A DNA stretch of 14,058 nt from positions 1-14,058 of the forward strand of contig CALBYK010000210.1 in the NCBI GenBank assembly GCA_937889855.1. Reading direction: 5' to 3'. Positions 1 to 5,844 of the stretch are shown here, piece by piece. The position numbers and the translations under genes are program-made. The notes beneath the pieces were generated by a model. The model ran no database searches, was not told the origin of the DNA, and saw only the letters and a list, made by a program, of their open reading frames with translations. This DNA comes from an uncultured Prevotella sp. Its GTDB lineage: Bacteria > Bacteroidota > Bacteroidia > Bacteroidales > Bacteroidaceae. How positions within the stretch are numbered: position 1 is the stretch's first letter; every line of letters begins with the position of its first letter.

Positions 1-680
1 CCATAGGGATGGGATGCATATGCACATTCGCGAGCTATTTCTCGCGCAGCGCCGACCTCACAAAATCGGCTGTCAACATTGTGGCCATCGACTCGCTCAT
101 AGCCATTCTTGCCGGACTGATGATATTCCCGGCTGCATTCTCCGTTGGCGTCAACCCCGACTCGGGTCCATCACTCATATTCATCACCCTGCCCAACGTG
201 TTCCGCGACGCGTTCGCCACAATGCCAGCCATAGGCACAGTCATAGCCACGCTGTTCTACCTGCTGCTGTCGCTCGCCGCCCTGACGTCGCTCATATCGC
301 TACATGAAGTGTCGACAGCCTTCTTCTACGAGGAGCTGCGCACCACACGCAAGAAGGCGGCGCTCCTCGTCACCGTGTCGTGCTGCGTGACGGGCGCGTT
401 CTGCTCGCTGTCCATCGGCGGACGCGACTGGCTTGTGTTCGGCGGGAAATCGCTGTTCGACCTCTTCGACTTCGTGACAGGACAGATATTTCTTCCCGTC
501 GCGGGTTTTCTCACATGCATATTCCTCGGATGGGTGGTGCCGCGCAAGACCGTTCGCGACGAGTTCACCAACTGGGGCACTCTGCGCTCCACGCCTTTCG
601 GCGTGTACATGATTCTGATACGGTTCGTGTGCCCGTTGTGCATAATCGCAATATTCCTCAACCAGTTTGGAGTAATCTGA
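1..680 (+). CDS. Sodium-dependent transporter, NSS/SNF family, C-terminal part (5' end outside window)
   Basis: This is the C-terminal half of an inner-membrane NSS symporter, a family that moves amino acids or similar small molecules into the cell with Na+. The reading frame is open from base 3, with no start needed inside the window; the ATG at 9 is internal. It aligns almost residue for residue with the downstream transporter at 709-2070: SYFSRS, AILAGLMIFPAAFSVG, PDSGP, IFITLPNVFR and RFVCP occur in both. Several hydrophobic segments are visible, consistent with the last six or so membrane helices. It ends 28 bases before the next transporter ATG on the same strand, so the two probably form an operon that arose by tandem duplication. 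The substrate cannot be told from sequence. Family assignment is firm. Confidence 0.93.
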   Translation, partial: IGMGCICTFASYFSRSADLTKSAVNIVAIDSLIAILAGLMIFPAAFSVGVNPDSGPSLIFITLPNVFRDAFATMPAIGTVIATLFYLLLSLAALTSLISLHEVSTAFFYEELRTTRKKAALLVTVSCCVTGAFCSLSIGGRDWLVFGGKSLFDLFDFVTGQIFLPVAGFLTCIFLGWVVPRKTVRDEFTNWGTLRSTPFGVYMILIRFVCPLCIIAIFLNQFGVI

Positions 681-708
681 CATTATAAGAACAAGCATAC
701 TATCTATT

Positions 709-2070
709 ATGGAAAATACAGGCAGAACAAGTTTCGGCACCAAGCTTGGCGCCGTCCTCGCCACAGCAGGTTCGGCTGTAGGCCTTGGCAACGTGTGGCG
801 GTTTCCATACATGACGGGAGAGGACGGAGGCGCGGCATTCATCCTTGTATACATATTGTGCGTTCTCATGCTCGGCATCCCGGGCATGGTGAGCGAGTTC
901 ATCATCGGGCGGCACGCCGGCTCGAACGCTGCCCGCGCCTACCGCCGCCTCGCCACAGGCAAGGGTTGGATGGCGATAGGCGTAATGGGAGTGTTCACGT
1001 CAATGATTATCCTCGGGTTCTACTCCGTAGTCGCGGGATGGTGCCTGCAGTATCTTTACGCATCTATTGCCGGGCAGCTGTCGGGCGACACCGGGTTCAT
1101 AGCCAACTACTTCACCGAGTTCACCCACAACCCCGTATTGCCGTCATTCTGGGCCGTTGCGTTCATCGGCATAACCCACTTCGTGATAGTGCGCGGCATA
1201 CGCAGCGGCATAGAGAAGGTGTCGAACATGCTCATGCCCACCCTGTTTGTGCTGCTTGTTGTTCTTGTCATTGCCTCATGCATGCTGCCAGGAGCAGGAA
1301 AGGGCGTTGACTTCCTGCTACATCCCGACTTCTCAAAGATGAGCCGCACGGTTTTCCTTGACGCTCTCGGCCAGGCCTTCTTCTCCCTGTCGCTCGGCAC
1401 CGCATGCCTCTGCACATACGCCTCATACTTCTCGCGCAGCACCAACCTCGCCAAGACTGCCTGTCAGATTGCCTTGATAGACATGTTTGTGGCCATCCTC
1501 GCCGGACTTATGATATTCCCGGCGGCATTCTCGGTGGGCATAAGTCCCGACTCAGGCCCCGCGCTGATATTCATCACGCTGCCCAACGTGTTCCGCGAGG
1601 CCTTCGCCTCCATGCCGGCAGTAGGATACGTCATCTCTGTATTGTTCTACATTCTTCTTGCCCTCGCCGCGCTGACGTCCACCATCTCAATGCACGAGAT
1701 TGGCACGGCGTTCTTTCACGAAGAGCTGCATTGCTCACGCGGCACAGGAGCGGCTATTGAGACAGTGGCATGTTGTGTGATAGGCGTTCTGTGCGCACTG
1801 TCATGCGGGGCTTACGATGGGCTTACTGTTGCCGGACGCTCCCTGCTCGACTTCTGCGACTTCTTCACTGCACAGATTCTCATGCCTGCAGGAGCGTTCA
1901 CCACAAGCTTGCTCATCGGATGGTTTGTGCCGCAGCGCATAGTGCGCAATGAGTTCACCAACCGTGGCACCGCATGGACAGGTGTATATAAGGTCTATCT
2001 ATTTGTGGTAAGGTTTGTGTGCCCGGTGTGCATCATGGCCGTGTTCCTTCATCAAGCCGGAATAATATAA
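709..2070 (+). CDS. Sodium-dependent transporter, NSS/SNF family (complete, 453 aa)
   Basis: Complete inner-membrane NSS symporter, predicted to couple Na+ entry to uptake of an amino acid-like substrate. Near the N terminus (about residues 20-34) it has the family signature GSAVGLGNVWRFPY, which in LeuT-fold members forms the unwound TM1 that holds Na+ and substrate. Its 453 residues match the shorter bacterial members with 11 to 12 helices, and hydrophobic segments run throughout. ATG at 709 gives a normal family N terminus. It is a paralogue of the gene just upstream and lies 28 bases from it. The stop is followed after 31 bases by the terminator that also forms part of attL, so the insertion left this gene and its transcript end intact. 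Substrate unknown. Confidence 0.95.
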   Translation: MENTGRTSFGTKLGAVLATAGSAVGLGNVWRFPYMTGEDGGAAFILVYILCVLMLGIPGMVSEFIIGRHAGSNAARAYRRLATGKGWMAIGVMGVFTSMIILGFYSVVAGWCLQYLYASIAGQLSGDTGFIANYFTEFTHNPVLPSFWAVAFIGITHFVIVRGIRSGIEKVSNMLMPTLFVLLVVLVIASCMLPGAGKGVDFLLHPDFSKMSRTVFLDALGQAFFSLSLGTACLCTYASYFSRSTNLAKTACQIALIDMFVAILAGLMIFPAAFSVGISPDSGPALIFITLPNVFREAFASMPAVGYVISVLFYILLALAALTSTISMHEIGTAFFHEELHCSRGTGAAIETVACCVIGVLCALSCGAYDGLTVAGRSLLDFCDFFTAQILMPAGAFTTSLLIGWFVPQRIVRNEFTNRGTAWTGVYKVYLFVVRFVCPVCIMAVFLHQAGII

Positions 2071-2097
2071 GAAGGAACGGCACAAACAAAGTGAAAA

Positions 2098-2159
2098 CGA
2101 CAAAGGGTTAAAATGTTGAATGTCAACATCTTAACCCTTTTTCTGTCGGGATGACAAGA
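2098..2159. repeat. attL: left copy of the 62-bp direct repeat
   Basis: Matches 13933-13994 at 61 of 62 bases; the only difference is T at 2121 against C at 13956. The right part (from about 2146) is the last 14 nt of tRNA-Pro read in reverse; the rest is a terminator hairpin. Identity stops sharply on both sides (a/g before, g/t after). Confidence 0.93.
2102..2143. terminator. Bidirectional intrinsic terminator after the transporter genes, inside attL
   Basis: Arms 2102-2119 and 2123-2140 pair at 17 of 18 positions around a 3-nt loop and are followed by a T-run (TTTTT) on the plus strand. It ends the transporter transcript 31 bases after its stop. In the uninterrupted chromosome the same hairpin would also have served the convergent tRNA-Pro. 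Confidence 0.87.
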
Positions 2160-2219
2160 GTGTGACTTTTGGGACCAAGTACTTCACACGCCTGCAGGGA
2201 CTGGGCACGGCGTTCGTAG

Positions 2220-2867
2220 ATGCTCGCGTGTGACATTCTTCGCTCTTCACTCTTCACTTGTTTTGTCGCCTTTTCTGTCGCCACGCCGACTGCTTGCGGT
2301 TCGCTTAGGACTGCTTGCGGTCGGCGTTTTTGCGTTCTCCTTAACGCTTGTGGCGGCTCGCTCCGCGAACTCGCCAAGCTACACGCTGCCGACATCGAAG
2401 CCGTGCAAGGCGTTGGCCCCACAAAGGCGATGGCACTGCAAGCCGCTTTCGAGCTATCCAAGCGCATCGAGAGCGAAGCCGCCGCCGACCGCACCGAGTT
2501 CGGCTCCGCCGATGCCGTTTGGCGATATTTCCGCCCCACGCTCGGCACTGCCGACCACGAGGAAACCCACGCCCTACTGATGGACAACCGACTAAGGCTC
2601 GTCAAATCCGTGCGCCTTTCGAGTGGCGGACTCACAGAAACCGCTGTCGACGTGCGCTGCATCCTCCGCGAAGCTCTTCTCAACAACGCCACCGCGCTCA
2701 CGCTCATACACAACCACCCGAGCGGAAACCCACGACCGAGCCGCGACGACGACCAAATCACGCAGAAGCTGAAACGCGCGTGCGAAACAATGCGCATTTA
2801 TCTTGTAGACCACGTTATCGTAACGGATGCGCAATACTTCAGCTACTCCGAGGAAGGCAAGCTATAA
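2220..2867 (+). pseudogene. radC: RadC-like JAB-domain protein, 5'-truncated
   Basis: From about residue 41 the product matches RadC/YicR proteins: the end of the helix-hairpin-helix region (GGSLRELAKL, then GVGPTKAMALQAAFEL) followed by the full MPN/JAB metalloprotease-like domain, with the metal-binding motif HNHPSGNPRPSRDD near residues 162-175. The N-terminal 65-70 residues usual in RadC are absent. Instead the frame runs by chance through low-complexity DNA (2220-2340) holding duplicated short motifs, among them a 13-bp unit at 2288-2300 and 2309-2321. The ATG at 2220 is therefore only a nominal start. RadC homologues are common on integrative elements, but their role there is unsettled. 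The gene may still express a JAB domain, but it looks like a fragment left by recombination near attL. Confidence 0.8.
2284..2331. repeat. Duplicated 13-mer and flanking inverted repeat at the radC break
   Basis: GACTGCTTGCGGT occurs at 2288-2300 and again at 2309-2321. The pair is enclosed by the inverted repeat CGCCGAC (2284-2290) and GTCGGCG (2320-2326), which is followed by TTTTT, so it could form a long-loop terminator-like hairpin. Just upstream, TCTTCAC and TGTCGCC are also each duplicated. This lies exactly where radC homology begins to fail. Confidence 0.65.
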
Positions 2868-2884
2868 GCCAAGCAAACCGACAT

Positions 2885-2994
2885 CCCGACCATTTTATTG
2901 ACACCACGAAAATGGTCGGGCACGGCTTTGCCGCGTCTGCCCGACCGCCCACCCCTGAAGCCCGCCGCGAAAATGCCTGCACCATTTTCGCGGC
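2885..2994. repeat. Cluster of three strong inverted repeats between radC and hicA
   Basis: CCCGACCATTTT (2885-2896) pairs perfectly with AAAATGGTCGGG (2909-2920). GGTCGGGCA (2914-2922) pairs with TGCCCGACC (2938-2946) and shares bases with the first hairpin, so the two are mutually exclusive. GCCGCGAAAATG (2964-2975) pairs perfectly with CATTTTCGCGGC (2983-2994). No ORF of conviction crosses the region. It may be a REP-like palindrome group, a structured RNA, or insertion remnants. Confidence 0.75.
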
Positions 2995-3008
2995 AGGTCC
3001 CGAGAGGT

Positions 3009-3034
3009 AAAAAGCCACCGTTAAGAGGCTTTTT
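3009..3034. terminator. Bidirectional terminator between radC and hicA
   Basis: AAAAAGCC (3009-3016) pairs with GGCTTTTT (3027-3034), giving an A/T-flanked hairpin that can work in both directions. It separates the radC fragment and hairpin cluster from the hicAB promoter 43 bases further on. Confidence 0.72.
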
Positions 3035-3052
3035 GAGGATTTTCTTTAATTT

Positions 3053-3104
3053 GTTAACAAAAAAGTTATCTTAAAATTTGAATAGTGTTAACTTTTTTGT
3101 TAAC
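3053..3104. promoter_or_regulatory. Putative HicB operator: paired GTTAAC modules around the promoter
   Basis: Two 18-bp modules face each other: GTTAAC-A6-GTTATC at 3053-3070 and GTTAAC-T6-GTTAAC at 3087-3104. They are reverse complements except for one base and are centred 34 bp apart. One overlaps the -7 element, the other lies just upstream of the -33 element. This suits autorepression by HicB, whose C-terminal half looks like an HTH. The repeats are seen; HicB binding is inferred. Confidence 0.6.
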
Positions 3105-3108
3105 TTTG
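3077..3108 (+). promoter_or_regulatory. hicAB promoter (Bacteroidetes type)
   Basis: TTTG at 3077-3080, 20 bases, then TAACTTTG at 3101-3108 match the Bacteroidetes -33 and -7 elements (TTTG, N19-21, TAnnTTTG). Transcription should start near 3115, giving a leader of about 35 nt to the hicA ATG at 3149. Confidence 0.82.
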
Positions 3109-3148
3109 CATTGTCTTAATAAAACAAGACACATAGTTCTCTTACATC

Positions 3149-3334
3149 ATGAAACATTCAGAATTGATTAGGGCTTTGATTAAAGCAGGATGCTTTATCA
3201 AGCGGCATGGTGCCTCACACGATGTTTGGGTTAATCCTAAAACCGGTGGACGGACAATGGTTCCAAGGCACGGAAGTAAGGAAATCAAGAAAAAGGCAGT
3301 CAAGTCTATACTTGAAGACCTCTTAATCGACTAA
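3149..3334 (+). CDS. hicA: HicA family mRNA interferase toxin (61 aa)
   Basis: HicA toxins cut mRNA in a ribosome-independent way and are held inactive by HicB. The protein has the family length and shape: an N-terminal helix (SELIRALIKAGCFIKRHG), the conserved catalytic histidine in GASHDVW (H24), a beta strand, TMVPRHG, and a C-terminal helix ending KSILEDLLID. This is the small dsRBD-like fold. The gene is preceded by a clear promoter and operator-like repeats and followed after 93 bases by hicB. The toxin-first order is standard for hicAB. The region is distinctly more AT-rich than the phage genes around it, as expected for a cargo stabilisation module. Nothing suggests inactivation. Confidence 0.92.
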   Translation: MKHSELIRALIKAGCFIKRHGASHDVWVNPKTGGRTMVPRHGSKEIKKKAVKSILEDLLID

Positions 3335-3345
3335 CAAGGTAGGCT

Positions 3346-3362
3346 GCCCGGAGAGTCCGGGC
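3346..3362. promoter_or_regulatory. Small GC-rich hairpin between hicA and hicB
   Basis: GCCCGG (3346-3351) and CCGGGC (3357-3362) form a stem with a 5-nt loop just after the hicA stop. No T-run follows, only CTTCCTTATCT, so it is more likely an attenuator or RNA-stability element than a full terminator. It sits in an unusually long 93-nt gap for a TA pair. Confidence 0.5.
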
Positions 3363-3427
3363 GGCTTCCTTATCTGAATGGGCAACGGGGTGAGAGAACT
3401 TTACTTATAAAAATAAACATATACAAT

Positions 3428-3829
3428 ATGAAAGTTGTTGCAAATATTGAAAGACAACCAGGCGAGAAAAATTATTCTTGCTATATGAATGTCAAGCCAT
3501 TAAAGACTGGCGTTCTTGGATTGGGATCTTCTGCAAAAGCAGCTATAAAGGATATGCTTAGCGGCTGGAATGATGCGTCAGAAGATCTTAAAGAGGAAGG
3601 CAAAGAAGTGCCTACTCTCGAAATAGAATACAAGTTTGATGTAGGCTCGCTCTTCAGCTATTACGACTTCATCAATGCTGCCGGGGTCGCGCGTGAGATA
3701 GGTCTTAGCCCTTCCGTCATGCGGCAGTATGCCATCGGCACACGCAAGCCAAGCGCGGAGCGCAAGGCACAAATCATCAACGGCTTCAAGAGTCTTGCCA
3801 ACAAGATGCAGACCGCAGCCTTATATTGA
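3428..3829 (+). CDS. hicB: HicB family antitoxin with C-terminal HTH (133 aa)
   Basis: Antitoxin that binds and masks HicA and normally represses its own operon. The N-terminal part (about residues 1-75) has the partial RNase H-like HicB layout, with a strand-rich start (MKVVANIERQPGEKNYSCYM), a GLGSSAKAAIKDML helix and acidic loops. The C-terminal part (about 78-125) reads as a helix-turn-helix: INAAGVAREIGLSPSVMRQYAIGTRKPSAERKAQIINGF. This two-domain form is common in Bacteroidales phages and elements. ATG at 3428 follows an AT-rich leader without Shine-Dalgarno sequence, which is normal in this phylum. It is followed by a hairpin with a T-run at 3877-3909. The HTH probably recognises the GTTAAC modules upstream of hicA. 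Confidence 0.88.
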   Translation: MKVVANIERQPGEKNYSCYMNVKPLKTGVLGLGSSAKAAIKDMLSGWNDASEDLKEEGKEVPTLEIEYKFDVGSLFSYYDFINAAGVAREIGLSPSVMRQYAIGTRKPSAERKAQIINGFKSLANKMQTAALY

Positions 3830-3876
3830 TTTTGTTTCATGGTGACATGAATAAAAATAAGAGAACTATTATTTGG

Positions 3877-3909
3877 AGCCTTCGGTGCGCGACGCATCGG
3901 AGGCTTTTT
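3877..3909 (+). terminator. Terminator after hicB
   Basis: AGCCTTCGGTGCG and CGCATCGGAGGCT (3877-3889, 3892-3904) pair with a few wobbles or mismatches and run straight into TTTTT. It closes the hicAB unit. Confidence 0.72.
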
Positions 3910-3932
3910 CTCAATAAAACAAAAGAATAATT

Positions 3933-4276
3933 ATGCAATACTCCGACACACAGCTCGCCGCCGCCGACCTCGTCCTCAAGACTCTGCTCGCACACAAGAG
4001 CTTTGCCAATGACTATCTGATTCCTGGCATGGTAAAGAAGCAATACGGCATCAAGGCCACATTCGTCATCGACATGCTCAAGGACGACGGACTTATAGCG
4101 CAGCACGGCCAGGCTTTTCTGAAGCTGACATCAAAATTGCCTACCTGCTGCGCAACACCTACCCCGTCACCGAGCTGGAGGTCACCAAATACATGACCGC
4201 CCTCGGCTTCGAGACCGCCACGTTCGACGGCGAGCCACTTTGGCGTCTCTACGAGCTTCACGACTACGAGGTCTGA
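3933..4276 (+). pseudogene. Small gene of unknown function, broken by a -1 frameshift
   Basis: The first frame (from ATG 3933) gives LVLKTLLAHKSFANDYLIPGM through DMLKDDGLIAQHGQAFLKLTS and then turns into low-quality sequence. A second frame, shifted by -1, takes over at about 4116-4136 and continues with KIAYLLRNTYPVTELEVTKY and then ETATFDGEPLWRLYELHDYEV, stopping at 4276. Both halves have the local codon style, so one original protein of about 113 residues is likely. Runs of four T (4115-4118) and four A (4133-4136) lie at the switch; one missing base in either would explain it. DMLKDDGLIAQHGQAFLKLT resembles the last helix and wing of a winged helix, so a regulatory role is possible but not shown. 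Sequencing error or ribosomal slippage are the alternatives. Confidence 0.62.
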
Positions 4277-4322
4277 GCCAAGCAACAGCATCTACATTTT
4301 TAAGGTAAAACAATAAATTCTG

Positions 4323-4358
4323 CGGTGCGTCCCATGTGAATAGGGCGCACCGTTTTTT
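4323..4358 (+). terminator. Terminator after the 3933-4276 gene
   Basis: CGGTGCG (4323-4329) pairs with CGCACCG (4346-4352), extended inside by CCC/GGG past a bulged T, and is followed by six T residues. Confidence 0.82.
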
Positions 4359-4384
4359 GCGTTTATTCCCCACCGACAGACAAT

Positions 4385-4415
4385 AAAAAAACCCGAGGTG
4401 GCTCAAACCTCGGGT
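4385..4415 (-). terminator. Terminator of the leftward DUF5053 operon
   Basis: ACCCGAGGT (4391-4399) pairs perfectly with ACCTCGGGT (4407-4415). The A-run at 4385-4390 gives a T-run on the minus strand, so it ends the leftward transcript after the stop at 4444. It lies back to back with the plus-strand terminator at 4323-4358. Confidence 0.85.
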
Positions 4416-4443
4416 CGCGTGTGATAAAAAACATGTTCCACTT

Positions 4444-4845
4444 TTAAGCTAAATGGACTGAGCCTATTTGTCTTGCAATGTCCTGCACGGCATTGTTGAA
4501 TGTGTTCTTTTGCTCGGCGTTGAGAGTGTATACCTTGCCTCTCACCTCGTTGCCGTTGAGCCGCTGATAAAGCCAGGCACGGCTCTTGCCGAAGTAGTGG
4601 CGGGCGATGTAGGCTATTGGCAGCAATGAGTATTTGTTTTCAATCTGCTCACGCAATGCGGCAATTGACTTTGCTTCTTCAGCAATGCCATTGTCGATGA
4701 AGGTGTTGAGCGATGCCTGGTTCTCGTCACTATCGCTATGGGCTTCTATCCATTGCAGCAATTCTTCTTTCTTAGCCAAACTGTCTGGGTCTTCCAATCC
4801 CATTATAGGCTTCAATTCCTGGAGTTTCTTTTCGTATTCTGTCAT
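4444..4845 (-). CDS. DUF5053-like protein (133 aa)
   Basis: Soluble, charged, mostly helical protein. The C-terminal third (YIARHYFGKSRAWLYQRLNG, then EVRGKVYTLNAEQKNTFNNA and an IARQIGS ending) matches what I recall of DUF5053, a small Bacteroidales family found on phages and mobile elements; it looks like a helix-turn-helix built around the GKSRAWLYQRLNG segment. The N-terminal part (about residues 1-70) is an acidic helical segment. ATG at 4845 is the only good start. It lies 54 bases downstream of the small gene at 4900-5064 on the same strand, and both should come from the promoter at 5107-5137. The molecular role of the family is unknown; DNA binding is an inference from the HTH-like segment. 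Confidence 0.75.
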   Translation of the reverse strand: MTEYEKKLQELKPIMGLEDPDSLAKKEELLQWIEAHSDSDENQASLNTFIDNGIAEEAKSIAALREQIENKYSLLPIAYIARHYFGKSRAWLYQRLNGNEVRGKVYTLNAEQKNTFNNAVQDIARQIGSVHLA

Positions 4846-4862
4846 ATCCTTATTTTTTTTAA

Positions 4863-4890
4863 GTTCTTCCCCCTCTTTTGAGGGGAGAAC
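4863..4890. promoter_or_regulatory. Hairpin between the two leftward genes
   Basis: GTTCTTCCCCCTC and GAGGGGAGAAC form a stem with one extra base around a TTTT loop. It lies between the stop at 4900 and the DUF5053 start at 4845 and has no minus-strand T-run. An attenuator or processing hairpin within the operon is the simplest reading. Confidence 0.55.
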
Positions 4891-4899
4891 ACTTGTAGG

Positions 4900-5064
4900 T
4901 TAATCCTTTTTGCGTTTCTTGTAGAGTCTTGAGAGGTCATCAAGGAAAGCGTTGATTGTTGTCTCATACTTTTGGCTGTTTGCCTTCGACATTTTTGATA
5001 GTCTGATGTAGTCTCCCAAGAGCGTCTCTTTGTACTTGATTTCGTTTTCTAAAATGTCGTCCAT
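4900..5064 (-). CDS. Small coiled protein of unknown function (54 aa)
   Basis: I do not recognise a family. The product is highly charged and helical (MDDILENEIKYKETLLGDY near the start, a KRKKD tail), with heptad-like spacing of leucine and isoleucine. A longer frame exists up to 5109, but its TTG start lies inside the -7 promoter box, so it cannot be the real start. ATG at 5064, about 35 nt after the predicted transcription start, fits much better. It leads the operon with the DUF5053 gene and is AT-rich like it. A small regulator or accessory partner of the DUF5053 protein is possible but unsupported. Confidence 0.6.
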   Translation of the reverse strand: MDDILENEIKYKETLLGDYIRLSKMSKANSQKYETTINAFLDDLSRLYKKRKKD

Positions 5065-5106
5065 TTCTTTCTTTTTTATAAGTTCTACATGTTTCTTATC
5101 ACATTG

Positions 5107-5137
5107 CAAAGATACATAACCTTTCGCTTATACACAA
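5107..5137 (-). promoter_or_regulatory. Promoter of the leftward small-gene operon
   Basis: On the minus strand TTG (5137-5135), 20 bases, TATCTTTG (5114-5107), a close match to the Bacteroidetes consensus. Transcription should begin near 5100. It diverges from the holin promoter about 95 bp away. Confidence 0.78.
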
Positions 5138-5206
5138 GTTTTTCACCAATTATTTTCTGCTTTTCCGCCATCGTTTTTTGTTCCACAATATCTTATTTAT
5201 ATACAT

Positions 5207-5214
5207 TACCTTTG
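5207..5214 (+). promoter_or_regulatory. Promoter (-7 element) of the holin gene
   Basis: TACCTTTG matches TAnnTTTG and would place the transcript start near 5221, some 26 nt before the ATG at 5247. The nearest TTTG upstream (5177-5180) is 26 bases away, longer than usual, so the -33 element is weak or absent and an activator may be needed. Confidence 0.6.
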
Positions 5215-5246
5215 CCCCCATACTGATCATTTCGACATTTTATTTT

Positions 5247-5804
5247 ATGGGGTTCATTAATAGATTTCTTCTCAGCTACGGCTACGGCAGCGCGACGGCT
5301 CTGTTGCAGAGCGTGTTTCCTTCCACCAAATACGTCGGCGTAGGGCAGAGCCTCGCGCTCTCGTCGCTGTGGGGTCTGATATGCACCGCGCTCGGCATCT
5401 GGCCCGTCCTTGCCTTCGCCATGGTCATCGTTATGGTCGTGGAGCTGGTGTCGGGCATTGTGGCGAGCCACAAGCGGCAGGAGCACTTCGAGAGTGCCAA
5501 GTTCTCGCGCTTCGTACTGAAGCTCTGCATCTGGTTCTTCCTCTTCGTGGCGTGCCAGCTCTTCGAATACTTCGCCGAGCAATACGGCAGCACGTCGCTC
5601 ACATGGCTTGTCGGCGCGTGGTTCTTCGACCTGCTCACCGTCATCCTCATGATAGCCTTCGTCACCGAGAACACCACCTCCATTCTCGAGAACATGGCGT
5701 GCATCGATGGCAAGGACAAGAGCTTCTACATCGACATGGTGAAGCGTGCCATGCTCACCGCCTACGACCGCATCTTCCGCACCACGCCCAGGCAGCAGAC
5801 GTAG
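5247..5804 (+). CDS. Phage holin family protein (185 aa)
   Basis: Integral inner-membrane protein of the phage holin type (the toxin-secretion/phage-lysis holin group seen in Bacteroidales prophages). Such holins form lesions that let the endolysin reach peptidoglycan. Four hydrophobic segments are visible at roughly residues 35-50, 53-73, 90-108 and 118-140, with a short charged loop SHKRQEHFESAK after the second and a charged C-terminal tail (about 150-185). The frame is open from 5178, but that start precedes the -7 box at 5207, so ATG 5247 (MGFINRF) is the better choice. A spanin-like gene follows after 109 bases and an amidase lies further on, giving a recognisable lysis set. The assignment rests on topology and recalled family resemblance. 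Confidence 0.78.
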   Translation: MGFINRFLLSYGYGSATALLQSVFPSTKYVGVGQSLALSSLWGLICTALGIWPVLAFAMVIVMVVELVSGIVASHKRQEHFESAKFSRFVLKLCIWFFLFVACQLFEYFAEQYGSTSLTWLVGAWFFDLLTVILMIAFVTENTTSILENMACIDGKDKSFYIDMVKRAMLTAYDRIFRTTPRQQT

Positions 5805-5819
5805 CGTCCGTGGCTCCCC

Positions 5820-5844
5820 CGTGGCGGAGGTCTCCGGCCTCCGC
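5820..5844. repeat. Palindromic REP-like element, copy 1
   Basis: GCGGAGG (5823-5829) and CCTCCGC (5838-5844) form a 7-bp hairpin around TCTCCGG, starting 15 bases after the holin stop. The same 25-mer, differing at 2 bases, occurs at 12629-12653, again just after a stop codon. Confidence 0.72.

Noticed and set aside
2160..2219. Partial second tRNA next to attL
   Set aside because: Beyond the 14 shared nt the similarity to the tRNA body is weak and no cloverleaf can be built.
2885..2994. Possible CRISPR array in the hairpin cluster
   Set aside because: The palindromes differ in sequence and length and there are no regular spacers or cas genes.
5178..5246. Longer holin start at 5178
   Set aside because: It lies upstream of the -7 box at 5207, so it would not be on the transcript; ATG 5247 fits.
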